64,000 bases of DNA. Origin: JAIOSM01 sp023143455 (GTDB taxonomy: Bacteria > Desulfobacterota > Desulfobacteria > Desulfobacterales > Desulfobacteraceae). Under the pieces are notes generated by a model. The model ran no database searches. It saw nothing but the letters and a program-made list of their open reading frames with translations, and was not told the DNA's origin. The stretch covers positions 1 through 64,000 of the forward strand of contig DAOVTW010000013.1 of assembly GCA_030632885.1 (NCBI GenBank), given 5' to 3'. Below, in pieces: positions 9,468 through 17,615 of the stretch. Position 1 is the first letter of the stretch. Each line of letters begins with the position of its first letter. Made by a program: the position numbers and the translations under genes.

Positions 9468-10271
9468 AACTTTCATGTCTGCAAACTGGCGGGCAATGCT
9501 ATCTCTTTCATAAACTATCTCCACCCGCCTGTTATGAGCTCTTCCTTCTTCGGTATCATTTGTTGCAACAGGGTGAAATCCTGCATAGCCTTCAGCTGAT
9601 ACCAGATTAGGGTTAACTCCATATTGCACAAGTAGGCGGACTACAGCACCTGCTCTGCCACTTGACAACTCCCAATTTGACGGGAACATAACACTTCTCA
9701 TTGGGATATTATCTGTATGCCCCCTTATTTTTATATGATATGCAAATTTAGCTAGAACAAAGGCAACTTTTTCCAGAATATCGCGCCCCTTAGGGGCAAG
9801 CCTAACTCCGCCTTTTTTAAACAACAGCATATCTGTCATAGTTATAACAACACCTGTGTCAGTTTGAGTAACACTGACCATTCCACCAAGTTTATTAAAC
9901 ATAACAAGTTCTCGAACTTCACTTATGATTTCATCCATTTCTTTTTGTATCATACCGCCAAGTTCATCAATCTGAGTTATTTCAGTGGGTTCTTCTGATG
10001 GTACAGGATTCATTTGCAGACCTTCTCTTGTCCCTGCTTCTGGTATGGTTTGGGCACCAAGAGCACTTCTAAGTGATTGTACAAGCTCCTTATAGGTTTC
10101 CTGCTGGGTTGTGCTCATTGCAAATAAAAGCACAAAGAAACACATAAGCAGGGTTACCAAATCAGCAAAAGTAGTCATCCATGCAGGAGAACCCTCCGCA
10201 CCCTCCTCTGCTTCTTCACTAGATGGTTGCATCAATGAGCTTTTATCTTCTGAGCTTTCGTCATCAGCCAT
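9459..10271 (-). CDS. motB: MotB flagellar stator protein (OmpA-like C-terminus)
   Basis: A 270-residue protein. After an acidic cytoplasmic N-terminus comes one membrane helix (residues about 33-52, FADLVTLLMCFFVLLFAMS) with the proton-binding Asp near 37, then a plug/linker segment and an OmpA-type peptidoglycan-binding domain containing GHTDN and NRRVEI. MotB anchors the stator to the wall and forms the ion path with MotA. motA lies 16 bp upstream on the same strand. No other flagellar genes are in the window. Sodium versus proton use cannot be settled from sequence alone. Confidence 0.93.
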   Translation of the reverse strand: MADDESSEDKSSLMQPSSEEAEEGAEGSPAWMTTFADLVTLLMCFFVLLFAMSTTQQETYKELVQSLRSALGAQTIPEAGTREGLQMNPVPSEEPTEITQIDELGGMIQKEMDEIISEVRELVMFNKLGGMVSVTQTDTGVVITMTDMLLFKKGGVRLAPKGRDILEKVAFVLAKFAYHIKIRGHTDNIPMRSVMFPSNWELSSGRAGAVVRLLVQYGVNPNLVSAEGYAGFHPVATNDTEEGRAHNRRVEIVYERDSIARQFADMKVSK

Positions 10272-10287
10272 ATTTATCTATTCTCTT

Positions 10288-11052
10288 TTAAGATTCCTTT
10301 TGCTTTTTGTCACCACCGGTAAGATAGATATTTAATTTATCTTCCATCAGCTTAGGATGTTCACCCTCTCTTATTGATAGAATACCTTCAAATATTATAT
10401 TCATACTTACCATTTCTTCTTCGTTTCTGCCTTTCAATTTATCTCCCATCGGAATGAAAAAAAGATTTGCCATCACAGATCCGTAAAATGTTGTAATCAT
10501 TGCAATTGCCATCTTAGGTCCTATGGATGATGGATCGTCAAGGGTTGCAAGCATTTGGATAAGACCAATTAAAGTACCGATCATCCCGAATGCCGGGGCA
10601 TAACTCCCCATGTTTTTAAAAATAGTAGACCCAATATCAAGTTTTTTCTTTTTCAATGACATCTGCTTTTGCATAATTTGAGCGATATCACCTGTTTTAA
10701 CTCCATCGACGGTCATTTGAAGAGCTTGGGCAAGATACTTGTCACTAGTATTCTGGATATCTCCTTCAATGGACAGCAGGCCGCCTTTTCTAGCTTTATT
10801 TGATATTTCTATTAACTTGGCAATAACATCTTCAGGTTCTTCAATCTTAAACATAAAAACTTTTATCGATGTCTTAAAAACACTCAAAAAATCAGCCAAT
10901 GGAAAGGCAATCATGGTTGCAGCAAAAGTACCGCCTACAACTATCAAAATTGAGGGAATATTAATAAAGCTTCCAAGGCCGCCACTAATCAATATCGTTC
11001 CGATTACAAAACCGATTCCCGAAACAACTCCGATCATCGAAGATAGATCCAT
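10288..11052 (-). CDS. motA: MotA flagellar stator protein
   Basis: A 254-residue MotA/PomA protein with four predicted membrane helices: two at the N-terminus (residues about 5-50) and two near 150-210 (APAFGMIGTLIGLIQM and IAMITTFYGSVMANLFFIPM). The cytoplasmic loop between helices 2 and 3 carries the charged residues that touch the rotor. The gene starts 4 bp after a REC/HD-GYP-like gene ends and runs into motB, forming a tight operon. Confidence 0.95.
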   Translation of the reverse strand: MDLSSMIGVVSGIGFVIGTILISGGLGSFINIPSILIVVGGTFAATMIAFPLADFLSVFKTSIKVFMFKIEEPEDVIAKLIEISNKARKGGLLSIEGDIQNTSDKYLAQALQMTVDGVKTGDIAQIMQKQMSLKKKKLDIGSTIFKNMGSYAPAFGMIGTLIGLIQMLATLDDPSSIGPKMAIAMITTFYGSVMANLFFIPMGDKLKGRNEEEMVSMNIIFEGILSIREGEHPKLMEDKLNIYLTGGDKKQKES

Positions 11053-11056
11053 AATA

Positions 11057-12424
11057 TTATGCCTTTATGTAAATAGTTTCATCCACAGGATATTCTTTGT
11101 TATATTTAATAATCTTTTCTATAGACTCATTATCGAGCAAAGTATTTGCAGAAAATAGTTTAGTCCCACTTGAAGTAAACAAAGCAGTGCAAAGCCTCAT
11201 TCCTGATGTTAGCTGGTGTATTCCTATTCCTTTTACCTTTTCAAATTCAGTGCCTAATCTGGTAACTGCATATTTTTCAAGGCAATTAACAACTTTTGAA
11301 TCCAAACGTGAGCCTGCATTCTCTTCTAGTTTTTCAAACAAATTATTCAAAGAAGTTATTTCCTCTTGGCATCTTAGTTCATCAAACAAGTTTGCACCGG
11401 CGAGTATTCTTGACTGAAGTGGGATATGTTTACGTTTAAGTCCTTCAGGGCTCCCCGACCCATCAAAATTTTCATTTTGATATTTTACAATATCTGCTAT
11501 TTTTTCAAATCCAGAACACATTTCAAGTAACCCTGCGCCTTTTTCAGGATAATGTTTATAAAAACCCTTTTCATTATCCTCAAGCTCGTATTCTTTTTTA
11601 TTTAAAATTGATTCACTAATAAGCAATTTGCCTACCTCATGTAGCATAGCTGCTTTTTCTAATTGATCTTTCTCTATTTTGGAAAACTTCATTTCTTCTG
11701 CTATAAAAAGAGAAATCTCAGTCACGCGAAAAGAGTGACCTCTATTTTCTTCAACCCTTGATTCAATCATACTGCATAGAAGTTTAGTAAAACCTTTGAG
11801 ATTCCCTATTAATTCTTTATCGGCATGTTTTATCTCTTTTTTAAGTTTATCTCTCTCTTTTGTCATCAGATTAATCTGTTTTAATGAATTATTTAACACA
11901 TCTCTTTCATCAAAAAGCTCTTCTTTAACTGATATAAGCTCTTTCTCAAACTTACCAATATCCTTATATGCCTTACCAAGTTTAATGTTTCGCCAAGCAT
12001 CCATCTTTGTTAAATGTTTATTATCAATATAAACTTTTGCCTTGGAAGTAAATTCAGTTATAGAAAAAGGTTTTATAAAACACTCATTATATCCAGCTAT
12101 CAAGATTTTTTCCCTTGCTTTAAATCCAGGGTCTGATGACAAAACCACAAAAATCGCAGGGCAATTTTTATCTTTCAGCGATTTAACATCCAGTACAAAT
12201 TTTTCTATTCTTTCTATTTTATCATTTTCAAACTCAGCAACAACAATATCAGGTTTTACAGATTTTATAATTTGAATACTCTTACTTATTGTATAACACT
12301 CTTTAACTATAAAAGCAGGTTCATGCTTTAGAAATCCCTGTTTTAAAAGCCCAATAATTTCGCCAGAATCTAAGTCAGAGACATATAGTAAACTAAGCTG
12401 GTCATGATTTTCTGTCTTATCCAT
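11057..12424 (-). CDS. REC-like/coiled-coil/degenerate HD-GYP protein of the motor operon
   Basis: A 455-residue protein. Residues 10-130 resemble a response-regulator receiver, but the phospho-acceptor Asp is Glu (PDIVVAEF, E64), while Ser96 and the KPF Lys118 are kept. Residues about 155-210 look like a coiled coil. Residues 210-350 follow the HD-GYP layout with key changes: HD reads HE (262-263), the paired His motif reads YQNE, and GYP reads GSP. The binuclear metal site therefore looks incomplete, and c-di-GMP hydrolysis is doubtful. It sits 4 bp upstream of motA, so a role in controlling the stator, perhaps as a non-catalytic sensor, is inferred. Confidence 0.75.
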   Translation of the reverse strand: MDKTENHDQLSLLYVSDLDSGEIIGLLKQGFLKHEPAFIVKECYTISKSIQIIKSVKPDIVVAEFENDKIERIEKFVLDVKSLKDKNCPAIFVVLSSDPGFKAREKILIAGYNECFIKPFSITEFTSKAKVYIDNKHLTKMDAWRNIKLGKAYKDIGKFEKELISVKEELFDERDVLNNSLKQINLMTKERDKLKKEIKHADKELIGNLKGFTKLLCSMIESRVEENRGHSFRVTEISLFIAEEMKFSKIEKDQLEKAAMLHEVGKLLISESILNKKEYELEDNEKGFYKHYPEKGAGLLEMCSGFEKIADIVKYQNENFDGSGSPEGLKRKHIPLQSRILAGANLFDELRCQEEITSLNNLFEKLEENAGSRLDSKVVNCLEKYAVTRLGTEFEKVKGIGIHQLTSGMRLCTALFTSSGTKLFSANTLLDNESIEKIIKYNKEYPVDETIYIKA

Positions 12425-12440
12425 AAAAAGTATTTAAGCC

Positions 12441-12992
12441 TTATTCTGAATAATTATTCAACCACCAATTATCCCATTCGGTTGAAATGATACTCTGAGC
12501 AATCTTCCTTGCTGTATCAGTTTTAAGCCTTTTTATCACAATATCAATCCACTTTTCCGGTGATTTCGCACCAATATCCTGAAGCTTTTTCAATTCAAGT
12601 ATAAAAGAAAGTTGATCAGCATCATTGGCAAGCATTGCCTCTCTTGTTTTGCATTCATTGAATTCATTAATTAGTTTCGCAATATCTTCCCCAAATGTCA
12701 AGCCGCTTATCAAATCAGATAAAACTTTTTTTTCGTTTACTTCAACATATTTTTGCTGCACATAATTTAAATCCCCTGTTCTTCCTTCGCCAAGGTCATG
12801 CAATAATGCCATGGTTATAATTTTCTCCCTATCTATCCCAGGTTCAATTCTGGAAATAGTAAAGGCTATTAATGCTGTCATAAAACAATGTTCTGCTACA
12901 TTCTCTTTTCCTGAACCGAGAAAATGATACCCTGACCTTGGTAATGTTTTTAAAATATTTCCTTCAAAAAGAAAATCAGCTATTTTTTTCAT
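12441..12992 (-). CDS. HD-domain phosphohydrolase (YfbR/HDDC2-like)
   Basis: A 183-residue HD-domain protein. Visible metal ligands are the early His in ENVAEHCF, the HD pair in ALLHDLGEGRTGD, and a later Asp in ANDADQLSF. The arrangement resembles HDDC2/YfbR-type 5'-deoxynucleotidases; the exact substrate is not readable. I start at ATG 12992 because AAGGTGA lies about 6 nt upstream; a GTG further out would fall inside that ribosome binding site. It is the first gene of the strand run leading to motA-motB, 16 bp before the REC/HD-GYP gene. Confidence 0.75.
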   Translation of the reverse strand: MKKIADFLFEGNILKTLPRSGYHFLGSGKENVAEHCFMTALIAFTISRIEPGIDREKIITMALLHDLGEGRTGDLNYVQQKYVEVNEKKVLSDLISGLTFGEDIAKLINEFNECKTREAMLANDADQLSFILELKKLQDIGAKSPEKWIDIVIKRLKTDTARKIAQSIISTEWDNWWLNNYSE

Positions 12993-13104
12993 ATATTTCA
13001 CCTTATTTTAATAAATTTATTTGAAATATCTTGACATTTTATAGAACAGAAGCTTAAATAAAGTCAAGATTCAGTAATTTGAAGACTACCATGAGGAATA
13101 TATT

Positions 13105-14133
13105 ATGCAAAAGACTTTATATACATTAACATCAGTTTTACTTATATCTTGTTTTATTACTTTACCCAATGTCTTTGGAAAAGAGACTGGTAGCCTTAAG
13201 TCCTTCTTTAATAGTAAAACTGGATTTTACTATACAGTACAAAAAGGGGATACTCTCTGGGATCTTTCACAAAAATTTTATAGCTCTGAATGGGACTGGC
13301 CCGGTCTCTGGGAATTAAACGATAAGATCAAAAATCCTCATTTAATCTATCCTGGAGAAAGACTGAAAGTTTTCTTTAAAGGAGGGCTCTCCTTAGAAAA
13401 CAGACCGATTTATGTAGAACCTGAAAAAGATCTAAAACCAGTTGAAAAGCCCGTGGAAGTAAAAGTTGAAAAAGTTATAATACCAAAGCCTGAGATCAAA
13501 ATCTCATTTTTCTACCCCTTCATAGATAGTGTTGGTTTTATTAAAAAAAATGCTGTCTCTCCTACAGGAAAAATTTTACGTTCAGAGAACAACGCTAATT
13601 TGATATCAGAAAACGATATTGTTTATGTTAAAGCATCAAAAAATGATTCATTAATCCCTGGTAAATTATATCAGGTTTATGAAACAACAAAAATTGCCAG
13701 AAAAAGAATAAGACATTCAATAAAAGGCATAATTCAAATCAATGAAAATAAAAAAGGTTATTTTACTGCAAAAATTATTGAAACATATATAGACATAAAT
13801 CCGGATGACTTAATAATGAATTTTCTTGAAAGAGATAAAGAATTTATAATTAAAGAAGATAATGATAAAATAAATGCAGAAATTATTTGTAATGATGAAG
13901 ATGATTCTATGTTTGGAGATCGCCAACTTGTATATATGGACCTTGGAAAAGATGACAATATTGAAATAGGGCAAATCTATACAATTTACAAAGTCCTTGG
14001 GAAAAAAGAAAAAGTAGCATTTGACCCGATTAAGACAGGTAAAATTATAGTAATACACACTGAAGACATTTCATCAACTGTATTGATTTTTTCTACAAAC
14101 GAGGAGATACACATCGGAGATCCAGTACATTAA
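13105..14133 (+). CDS. Secreted LysM-domain protein
   Basis: A 342-residue protein with a signal peptide (residues 1-25, ending NVFG) and a single LysM domain at about 40-95 (YYTVQKGDTLWDL through NPHLIYPGERLKVF), a peptidoglycan-binding fold. After a short Pro/Lys/Glu linker, about 200 residues without a motif I can name follow. GAGGAA precedes the ATG. Its stop lies 10 bp from the convergent pilB/gspE-like gene. A periplasmic role in envelope or secretion structures is likely but not shown. Confidence 0.8.
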   Translation: MQKTLYTLTSVLLISCFITLPNVFGKETGSLKSFFNSKTGFYYTVQKGDTLWDLSQKFYSSEWDWPGLWELNDKIKNPHLIYPGERLKVFFKGGLSLENRPIYVEPEKDLKPVEKPVEVKVEKVIIPKPEIKISFFYPFIDSVGFIKKNAVSPTGKILRSENNANLISENDIVYVKASKNDSLIPGKLYQVYETTKIARKRIRHSIKGIIQINENKKGYFTAKIIETYIDINPDDLIMNFLERDKEFIIKEDNDKINAEIICNDEDDSMFGDRQLVYMDLGKDDNIEIGQIYTIYKVLGKKEKVAFDPIKTGKIIVIHTEDISSTVLIFSTNEEIHIGDPVH

Positions 14134-14143
14134 AATGTCTATT

Positions 14144-15985
14144 TTACTGCTGGCGCTCTGCCCATGTTACACGGAGCACTTCCTGGTAGGTGGTAATACC
14201 TTGTAACATCTTTTTTATGGCATCTTCTCTTACTGTTGTAAAACCTTCTGCTACAGCATGCTTTCTTAACTCGGCAAGGTCAATATCATAAGATGTCAAG
14301 CTTTTCAGCAAATCTGAGTAAGGCAGGATTTCATATACTGCAATTCTCCCTTTATATCCTGTCTTCCTGCATTTTATACAGCCTTTGCCATACTTAAGCT
14401 TAATTTTACCTTTTTCCTTTAAATTTAGTCCCATGTCAATTAATTCATTTGCTTCCATTTCATACTCAATAGAACAAAAAGGGCAGACCTTTTTTACAAG
14501 ACGCTGAGCTATTAAACCCACAACAGAGGATTGAATCAAATATGGTGGTATTCCTAAGTCCAGCATACGAGCAATAGCCAATACTGCATCATTTGTATGA
14601 AGTGTCGACAAAACAAGGTGGCCTGTCAGGGCTGCCTGCACAGCACTTTGAGCAGTCTGAAGGTCTCTTATCTCTCCCACCATTATTATATCCGGGTCCT
14701 GCCTCATAATATTTCTTAAAATAGAGTCAAATGTAACACCAATAGCCGGTTGAACAGCAATCTGATTAAAATCTTCATGGATCATTTCAATAGGATCTTC
14801 AATTGTTGTAATATTAACTTGGGATGTTGACAATGTACTCAAGCTTGAATAAAGTGTGGTGGATTTCCCGCTCCCTGTGGGACCAGTTACAAGAACGATA
14901 CCAAATGGTTTTCTTATAATATTTGTATATTTATCAAGATCAATGGTTGAAAACCCCAATGTTTCAAGATCCTGAAATAAAACCTCAGGGTCCATAATCC
15001 TCATAACAACTTTTTCACCAAATGCCACAGGTATGGTTGATACCCTGATCTCAACCTCGACATTATCTTTTTCAATTTTTATCCTTCCATCCTGGGGCTT
15101 TCTTTTTTCTGCCATATCAAGCCTGGACAAGGTCTTGATTCTACTAACGATTGCATTATGAACACTTTTAGGAAGTTTGTGCACAGTATGAAGGGCTCCG
15201 TCAATCCGCATTCTTACAAGAGTCTCATCTCTTTTGGGCTCAATGTGAATATCACTTGCCTTTTGATCAAAGGCATAGGAAAAAATATGATTTACAGCAT
15301 TAACAATATGCTGATCAGTCGCTGGGACTTCACCATCTGATTGCAAAGTCATATATTGTTCAAGATTACCAAGGTCTACACTATTGCCGGTAAATTGTTC
15401 TTCAGCTGCAGTAATGGAACTGCGAAATTCAAAAAATTCATTAATCAATTTATAAATATCTAACCTCGGGCTTATAACCGGAATTACTTTTAAATTTGAA
15501 ACTCTTTCAACATCTTTTATAGCTTCAAACTTATCAGGGTCAGAAATAGCGACTACTAATCTGCCCTCTTTTATTTCAATTGGTAAAAGTAAATGTTTTT
15601 TTGCAAAAGATTTAGGTATAATTTTTGTCACAAGATTCAAATCAAGCTTTAACGGGTCAATTTTTTTAAAAGGGAGCCCCCATTTCTTTGCAAAAATTTT
15701 ATAAATAATATCTTCATCAAGTTGTTTTGAAGGCTGATCTGTTCTTTTTAATTTCAGATATAAAATAACATCCACAAAAGTGATATCAATTGCAGAACCA
15801 TTCTTCTCTCTTTCTTTCTTTATTGTCCTTCTTATGATTTTTTCTTTTTTTAGTACATCCCTTGCCTGATTTGCTGAAACAACACCTGCATTTAGGAGAA
15901 TTTGACAAAGGTCTGTTGATGAGAGCTTATTTGAAGAGAGTTTATTTGACGAAAACTTATGATTAGTTTTTTTTTGTTCCACCAC
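14144..15985 (-). CDS. Type IV pilus/type II secretion assembly ATPase (PilB/GspE)
   Basis: A 613-residue secretion ATPase. It has the N-terminal GspE domain (WGLPFKKIDP...), then Walker A GPTGSGKSTT, the Asp box around TIEDPIE, Walker B DIIMVGEIRD and the His-box region TGHLVLSTLHTNDA. A four-Cys zinc module (CPFC...CIKC) sits near 490-530. These features separate it from the PilT retraction ATPase. PilB and GspE cannot be told apart without neighbours, and no pilin genes are here. The extreme N-terminus holds a short tandem repeat of SSNKL. The start is GTG at 15985. Confidence 0.9.
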   Translation of the reverse strand: MVEQKKTNHKFSSNKLSSNKLSSTDLCQILLNAGVVSANQARDVLKKEKIIRRTIKKEREKNGSAIDITFVDVILYLKLKRTDQPSKQLDEDIIYKIFAKKWGLPFKKIDPLKLDLNLVTKIIPKSFAKKHLLLPIEIKEGRLVVAISDPDKFEAIKDVERVSNLKVIPVISPRLDIYKLINEFFEFRSSITAAEEQFTGNSVDLGNLEQYMTLQSDGEVPATDQHIVNAVNHIFSYAFDQKASDIHIEPKRDETLVRMRIDGALHTVHKLPKSVHNAIVSRIKTLSRLDMAEKRKPQDGRIKIEKDNVEVEIRVSTIPVAFGEKVVMRIMDPEVLFQDLETLGFSTIDLDKYTNIIRKPFGIVLVTGPTGSGKSTTLYSSLSTLSTSQVNITTIEDPIEMIHEDFNQIAVQPAIGVTFDSILRNIMRQDPDIIMVGEIRDLQTAQSAVQAALTGHLVLSTLHTNDAVLAIARMLDLGIPPYLIQSSVVGLIAQRLVKKVCPFCSIEYEMEANELIDMGLNLKEKGKIKLKYGKGCIKCRKTGYKGRIAVYEILPYSDLLKSLTSYDIDLAELRKHAVAEGFTTVREDAIKKMLQGITTYQEVLRVTWAERQQ

Positions 15986-16199
15986 TGTTACCTGCCTTCT
16001 GAGTAATAAAGTATTAAAATGTAAGTAAACATGATGCTCTGTAAAACATTGGTCGCAATCATAGCATTAAATTATATTATAATTCAACCATTTATACCCT
16101 GTCAATTACAGACAATGACGATTTATAAATTAGATATAAAATTATTCTTTGTATTAAATGAGGATGTTTGGAAATACTTTAAGAAAAGGGATGTTTATG

Positions 16200-16244
16200 T
16201 ATAAAAACAATAACCCCCTGCTCGTTAACACAACAGAACAGGGG
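16200..16244 (-). terminator. Terminator after the ferredoxin gene
   Basis: Read on the minus strand, the arms CCCCTG (16244-16239) and CAGGGG (16220-16215) pair, with partial pairing inside, and are followed by a T-rich tract (TTATTGTTTTTA). It lies 18 bp after the ferredoxin stop. Confidence 0.6.
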
Positions 16245-16261
16245 ATTAAAAATATTGTTTA

Positions 16262-16450
16262 TTAATCTTCTTCTATAACAATAGCGTCTTCTTCGCAAAC
16301 TTCAACACAGCTTTCACAGCCCATGCATTCTTCTGCATTTACGGGAACAGATTTCTCTTCTTCCATCTCAAAAACCTCAACAGGGCAAACATCTACACAC
16401 TCTTCACAACCTACGCACTTTTCTGCGTCAACAATTGGATTAAAAGCCAT
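16262..16450 (-). CDS. Small 2[4Fe-4S] ferredoxin
   Basis: A 62-residue acidic protein with two Cys clusters, CVGCEECVDVCP and CMGCESCVEVC. The first is a standard C-x2-C-x2-C-x3-CP; the second ends C-E instead of CP. Together they can hold two [4Fe-4S] centres for low-potential electron transfer. Highly acidic ferredoxins of this size are common in sulfate reducers. A strong AGGAGG precedes the ATG and a hairpin terminator follows, so it is probably a well-expressed single-gene unit. Confidence 0.95.
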   Translation of the reverse strand: MAFNPIVDAEKCVGCEECVDVCPVEVFEMEEEKSVPVNAEECMGCESCVEVCEEDAIVIEED

Positions 16451-16540
16451 TTTAAAAAACCTCCTAAAATTTTTCTATTTTTATCAAACCAACATTATAA
16501 ATTACTTTACAAAGCACATTTATAATAAAAACCAAAACAA

Positions 16541-17479
16541 TTAAACTCTTACTAAACAAATCGGGACCTTTTGACCAACCCCTTGAAAAAAGCTGCTTAT
16601 AACATCTCCTTGCAAAAGATACAACTTTATTTTAACTTCAAGCTTACAACTATCATCTCTTTCAGCAGATATATTCAAAGGTTGTTGACCTGATATAACA
16701 AGGTCGTAAACATATTTATTAAATTCTTCAATCCACTGATTTTTATTTTCACATTTATTTTCATGCACTTTTAAGCTATCAATGTCAAGTAATTTTATTT
16801 TCTTTTTTGAAACAGACATCAAATATTCCATCACAGCAGGACTTGTTGTTACAAAAAGCAAAGAAGTGTCAAAAGCACTAAAAGGGTTTTTGTTATTAAA
16901 AAACTCAACCCAGGCGCGTACACGTTCTGAGGTCATATACTCCCCTAAGTCCTCAACTCTCTTTTTATCAAGTTCTTTATCAAGTCCATGGATAGCTGAA
17001 AAAAGGTTTTGTTCATCCTTTTTTATTGAATTAAATTTGCTGTTCAGGTTCTCTTTTTCTAAATCATAAATTTTTGCCAACCTTAAAAACATAAGATTCT
17101 TCAATAAAGAGTCTTCTTTTGATGGCAAATCACTGCTCGCCTTGTGGTTTCTCTCTATTTCTCCACGGATATGAGCAACAGCAGTATCATCTGTAAAATA
17201 AGGCTTATCCTGTAAGAATACCTTTAAATTACCCTTGTTTTCCTTGTTCAATTCACCCCAGTTCCTATATTCATTAACTTTGTGCATCACAAGTTCAAAA
17301 TCTTTGTTTTCAGCATAAACTGGCAATAAAAAATCTTTATCCTTTATATGCCTGATACTTTCTTCAAACTCAGTTTGCCTTGATACAGGAAAAAAGAGAA
17401 TGGATTTAAAAAGAGCTGAGATAGCTTTAACATCAGTTGCTTGCATATGCGTAAACGGAAAAAATATTGGATTTATCAT
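16541..17479 (-). CDS. Hypothetical protein, unrecognised
   Basis: A 312-residue protein I cannot assign. It has no signal peptide or membrane helix. The start MINPIFFPFTHMQ is followed by a mostly helical, charged middle (about 110-190) rich in Lys and Glu, possibly coiled coil, and a C-terminal part with beta-like stretches. Codon use and length suggest a real gene. It stands alone, 90 bp upstream of the ferredoxin gene on the same strand and divergent from lptD. The name and function are left open. Confidence 0.65.
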   Translation of the reverse strand: MINPIFFPFTHMQATDVKAISALFKSILFFPVSRQTEFEESIRHIKDKDFLLPVYAENKDFELVMHKVNEYRNWGELNKENKGNLKVFLQDKPYFTDDTAVAHIRGEIERNHKASSDLPSKEDSLLKNLMFLRLAKIYDLEKENLNSKFNSIKKDEQNLFSAIHGLDKELDKKRVEDLGEYMTSERVRAWVEFFNNKNPFSAFDTSLLFVTTSPAVMEYLMSVSKKKIKLLDIDSLKVHENKCENKNQWIEEFNKYVYDLVISGQQPLNISAERDDSCKLEVKIKLYLLQGDVISSFFQGVGQKVPICLVRV

Positions 17480-17536
17480 AATTCACACTCTGTTATTTTT
17501 AATTTTATTCATATATAGAACATTCTACATCTTGAC

Positions 17537-17567
17537 TTGACTTTTATTATTCAAAATGGTTTATACA
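17537..17567 (+). promoter_or_regulatory. Possible sigma-70 promoter for lptD
   Basis: TTGACT at 17537-17542 and TTATAC at 17561-17566 are 18 nt apart and lie about 50 nt before the preferred lptD start. The match is by eye only. If right, transcription would begin downstream of the upstream in-frame ATG at 17556, supporting the ATG at 17616. Confidence 0.3.
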
Positions 17568-17615
17568 ATAATTCTTTTGTTTGTGCAAATTCATCAAACT
17601 AAACCAAATTGGTAT

